From Burkholderiales bacterium (lineage in GTDB: Bacteria > Pseudomonadota > Gammaproteobacteria > Burkholderiales > Casimicrobiaceae), in the NCBI GenBank assembly GCA_016790165.1, contig JAEUPL010000037.1, positions 1-64,000 on the forward strand: a DNA stretch of 64,000 nucleotides, in the 5' to 3' direction. Positions within the stretch are counted from its first letter, which is position 1. Each line of letters begins with the position of its first letter. Shown piece by piece: positions 62,745 to 64,000 of the stretch. A program made the translations under genes and the position numbers. The notes under the pieces were generated by a model. It was not told the origin of the DNA. It saw only the letters and a list, made by a program, of their open reading frames with translations, and did no database searches.

Positions 62745-63764
62745 ATGCAACCAGGATCGAGGGGATGGCGAGAACTCGGCGTGGCAATGCTGACCGGCTG
62801 CGCGCTGGCGTGTGCGGTCGTGAGCAGCGGCGCGCGTGCGCAGACGACGGCGGCGAGCGGAGCGAGTTTCCCCGCCAAGCCAGTCAAGCTCGTCGTGCCC
62901 TACCCGGCAGGTGGCTTTCCCGACACGGTGGCGCGCGTGTTGGCCAAGGCGCTGACCGAACGCTGGGGACAGCAAGTCATCATCGACAACCGGCCGGGCG
63001 GCAACGGTGCGGTTGCCGCGCAAACCATCAAGTCCCTACCGCCCGATGGCTACACGCTGCTCGTCACCGACGGCTCGATGTTTACCATCAACCCGGCGCT
63101 CTACCAAAAGCTGGAATACGACCACAAGAAGGACTTCGTCCCGGTCAGTGCACTCGGCAAGGCGCCGCTGTTCCTGACCGTGCATCCGAGCGTACCGGCC
63201 AACTCGCTGAGCGAATTCATCGCCTACGTCAAGGCCAATCCGGGTCGCGTCAACTATGGCTCCTCCGGTATCGGCAGCACGCACCATCTCAATACCGAAG
63301 CGATGGCCGCGGCGCTGGGGCTCAACATGGTGCACGTGCCGTTCAAAGGCATGGGGCAGGCGGTGCCGGCACTGGTCGGTGGTCAGGTGCAGATGATTTT
63401 CTCGGCGCTGCCGGCGATTGCCGGATTCGTCAAGGACAACCGCGTGAAGTTACTGGCGCAGAACTCGAACAAGCGCTTCTCGCAGGCGCCGCAAATTCCC
63501 ACCATCGGAGAGTCTGCGATTCCCGGCTTTGACTTCGCGCCCACGACCATTCTGATGGCGCCGAGCGGCACACCGCCGGCGGTGCTACGCCAGCTCGCGA
63601 CCGACGTCGCCGCGGCAGTGCGTGCGCCCGCCGTCGCCGAAACGCTCCTCAACTCGGGCGTCGAAGTCATCGGCAGCACGTCTGAGGAGCTGGGTCGCGC
63701 GCTGGCCGATGACGCCGAACGCTTCGCAAAAGTCGTGAAGAGCATCAACATCAAGGCGGATTGA
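62745..63764 (+). CDS. TctC-like (Bug) binding protein, divergent from tctDE
   Basis: Periplasmic binding protein of 339 residues. ATG 62745 follows AGGAGG by eight bases (GTG 62742 is an alternative). The signal peptide ends near SSGARAQ. The body starts FPAKPVKLVVPYPAGGFPDTVARVLAKAL and IIDNRPGGNGAVAAQ, a Bug pattern. Divergent layout with tctDE matches BctCDE/TctCDE loci, so the kinase-regulator pair probably controls it. No TctAB permease genes are in the window. Next is a class II aldolase gene. Confidence 0.92.
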   Translation: MQPGSRGWRELGVAMLTGCALACAVVSSGARAQTTAASGASFPAKPVKLVVPYPAGGFPDTVARVLAKALTERWGQQVIIDNRPGGNGAVAAQTIKSLPPDGYTLLVTDGSMFTINPALYQKLEYDHKKDFVPVSALGKAPLFLTVHPSVPANSLSEFIAYVKANPGRVNYGSSGIGSTHHLNTEAMAAALGLNMVHVPFKGMGQAVPALVGGQVQMIFSALPAIAGFVKDNRVKLLAQNSNKRFSQAPQIPTIGESAIPGFDFAPTTILMAPSGTPPAVLRQLATDVAAAVRAPAVAETLLNSGVEVIGSTSEELGRALADDAERFAKVVKSINIKAD

Positions 63765-63773
63765 GCGTGTCCC

Positions 63774-64000
63774 GTGAGCAGCGCCTGCGCCGCCCTGATT
63801 GACGATCTCGTCAGCGCCAATCACATCCTGTTTGTCGAAGGCGTGGTCGATGGCTTCGGCCACGTCAGCGTGCGCCACGATCGTCGCGACGACCACTTCC
63901 TGCTGGCCTGCGGCGTGGCGCCTGCCACGGTCACAGCTGAGGACATCGTCGAAGTCGATTACGACGGGGTCGTACACGACGACGCCGGTCGACGCAGCTA
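63774..64000 (+). CDS. Class II aldolase/adducin-family protein (partial, cut by window end)
   Basis: The visible 75 codons from GTG 63774 encode CAALIDDLVSANHILFVEGVVDGFGHVSVRHD, a class II aldolase/adducin N-terminal pattern (GxGHVSVR). The zinc histidines would lie beyond the end of the window. The start is 9 bp past the TctC-like gene's stop, so the two are co-transcribed. Related proteins are often sugar-acid or hydroxy-acid lyases/aldolases that would act on an imported acid. Confidence 0.8.
   Translation, partial: MSSACAALIDDLVSANHILFVEGVVDGFGHVSVRHDRRDDHFLLACGVAPATVTAEDIVEVDYDGVVHDDAGRRS

Overview
The window looks like chromosomal DNA of a high-GC betaproteobacterium, most likely a member of or near the Burkholderiales. 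This rests on gene content: Bug/TctC-type periplasmic binding proteins with TctDE regulators, TAXI- and DctP-type TRAP transporters, metX-metW behind a class II SAM riboswitch, amgK-murU beside lptD-surA, and DUF4124 proteins. No tRNA, rRNA, CRISPR array or prophage was seen.

Layout. 1-3.6 kb: the 3' end of an IS481-type transposase abutting a UbiA prenyltransferase, then an acyl-CoA-ligase-like protein overlapping a double-GNAT protein. 3.9-7.6 kb: an orphan hypothetical, a CoxE-like VWA protein and a PTS enzyme I. 7.7-10.6 kb: a small membrane protein, a P-loop kinase-like protein, and the SAM-II riboswitch/terminator ahead of metX-metW. 10.7-14.6 kb: exported proteins (HEXXH protease with a dockerin-like tail, Cu/Zn-SOD-like lipoprotein missing key ligands, dihaem peroxidase). 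14.8-18.5 kb: flavodoxin and pirin genes divergent from a LysR regulator, then a phytase-like lipoprotein. 18.7-25.5 kb (minus strand): amgK, murU, prlC, DUF4124-thioredoxin-fold protein, xthA and dadA. 25.5-29.7 kb: lptD-surA. 30.0-30.6 kb: two tandem paralogous small proteins of unknown function behind a near-consensus promoter. 30.6-35.4 kb (minus): glycosyltransferase, typA, amt. 35.6-41.5 kb: Bug protein, DegV-like protein, TAXI-TRAP system. 41.5-46.1 kb: secreted hydrolase, DUF4124 protein, lipoprotein, HDAC-family deacetylase. 46.8-54.8 kb: a regulated uptake/catabolic locus (MarR-type regulator, DctPQM TRAP transporter, 5-oxoprolinase/hydantoinase fusion, Asp/Glu/hydantoin-type racemase). 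54.8-58.1 kb: xerD, ybaK, PP2C phosphatase, FHA protein. 58.4-60.2 kb: an MFS transporter with a 49-residue membrane protein three bases behind it. 60.3-64 kb: TctE-TctD divergent from a TctC-like protein and a cut-off class II aldolase.

The most unusual signal is a dispersed palindromic element. Five intergenic copies (14710, 18578, 34057, 36680, 62491) share ends of the type AGCTTTTT...AAAAAGCT, an internal CGACC...GGTCGTT hairpin in each arm and a GTCGAC centre (AAGTCGACTT in most copies). Four are exactly 116 bp by symmetry and the fifth about 126 bp. I know of no named family matching it; without a database search I call it a candidate MITE/BIME-like element.

The sequence also suggests several regulatory circuits: a SAM-II aptamer whose strand is perfectly complementary over 10 nt to the terminator arm before metX; a palindrome covering the -35 of the TRAP/oxoprolinase operon; a sigma-54-type promoter with paired upstream repeats before amt; and intrinsic terminators directly after the binding-protein gene in both TRAP loci.
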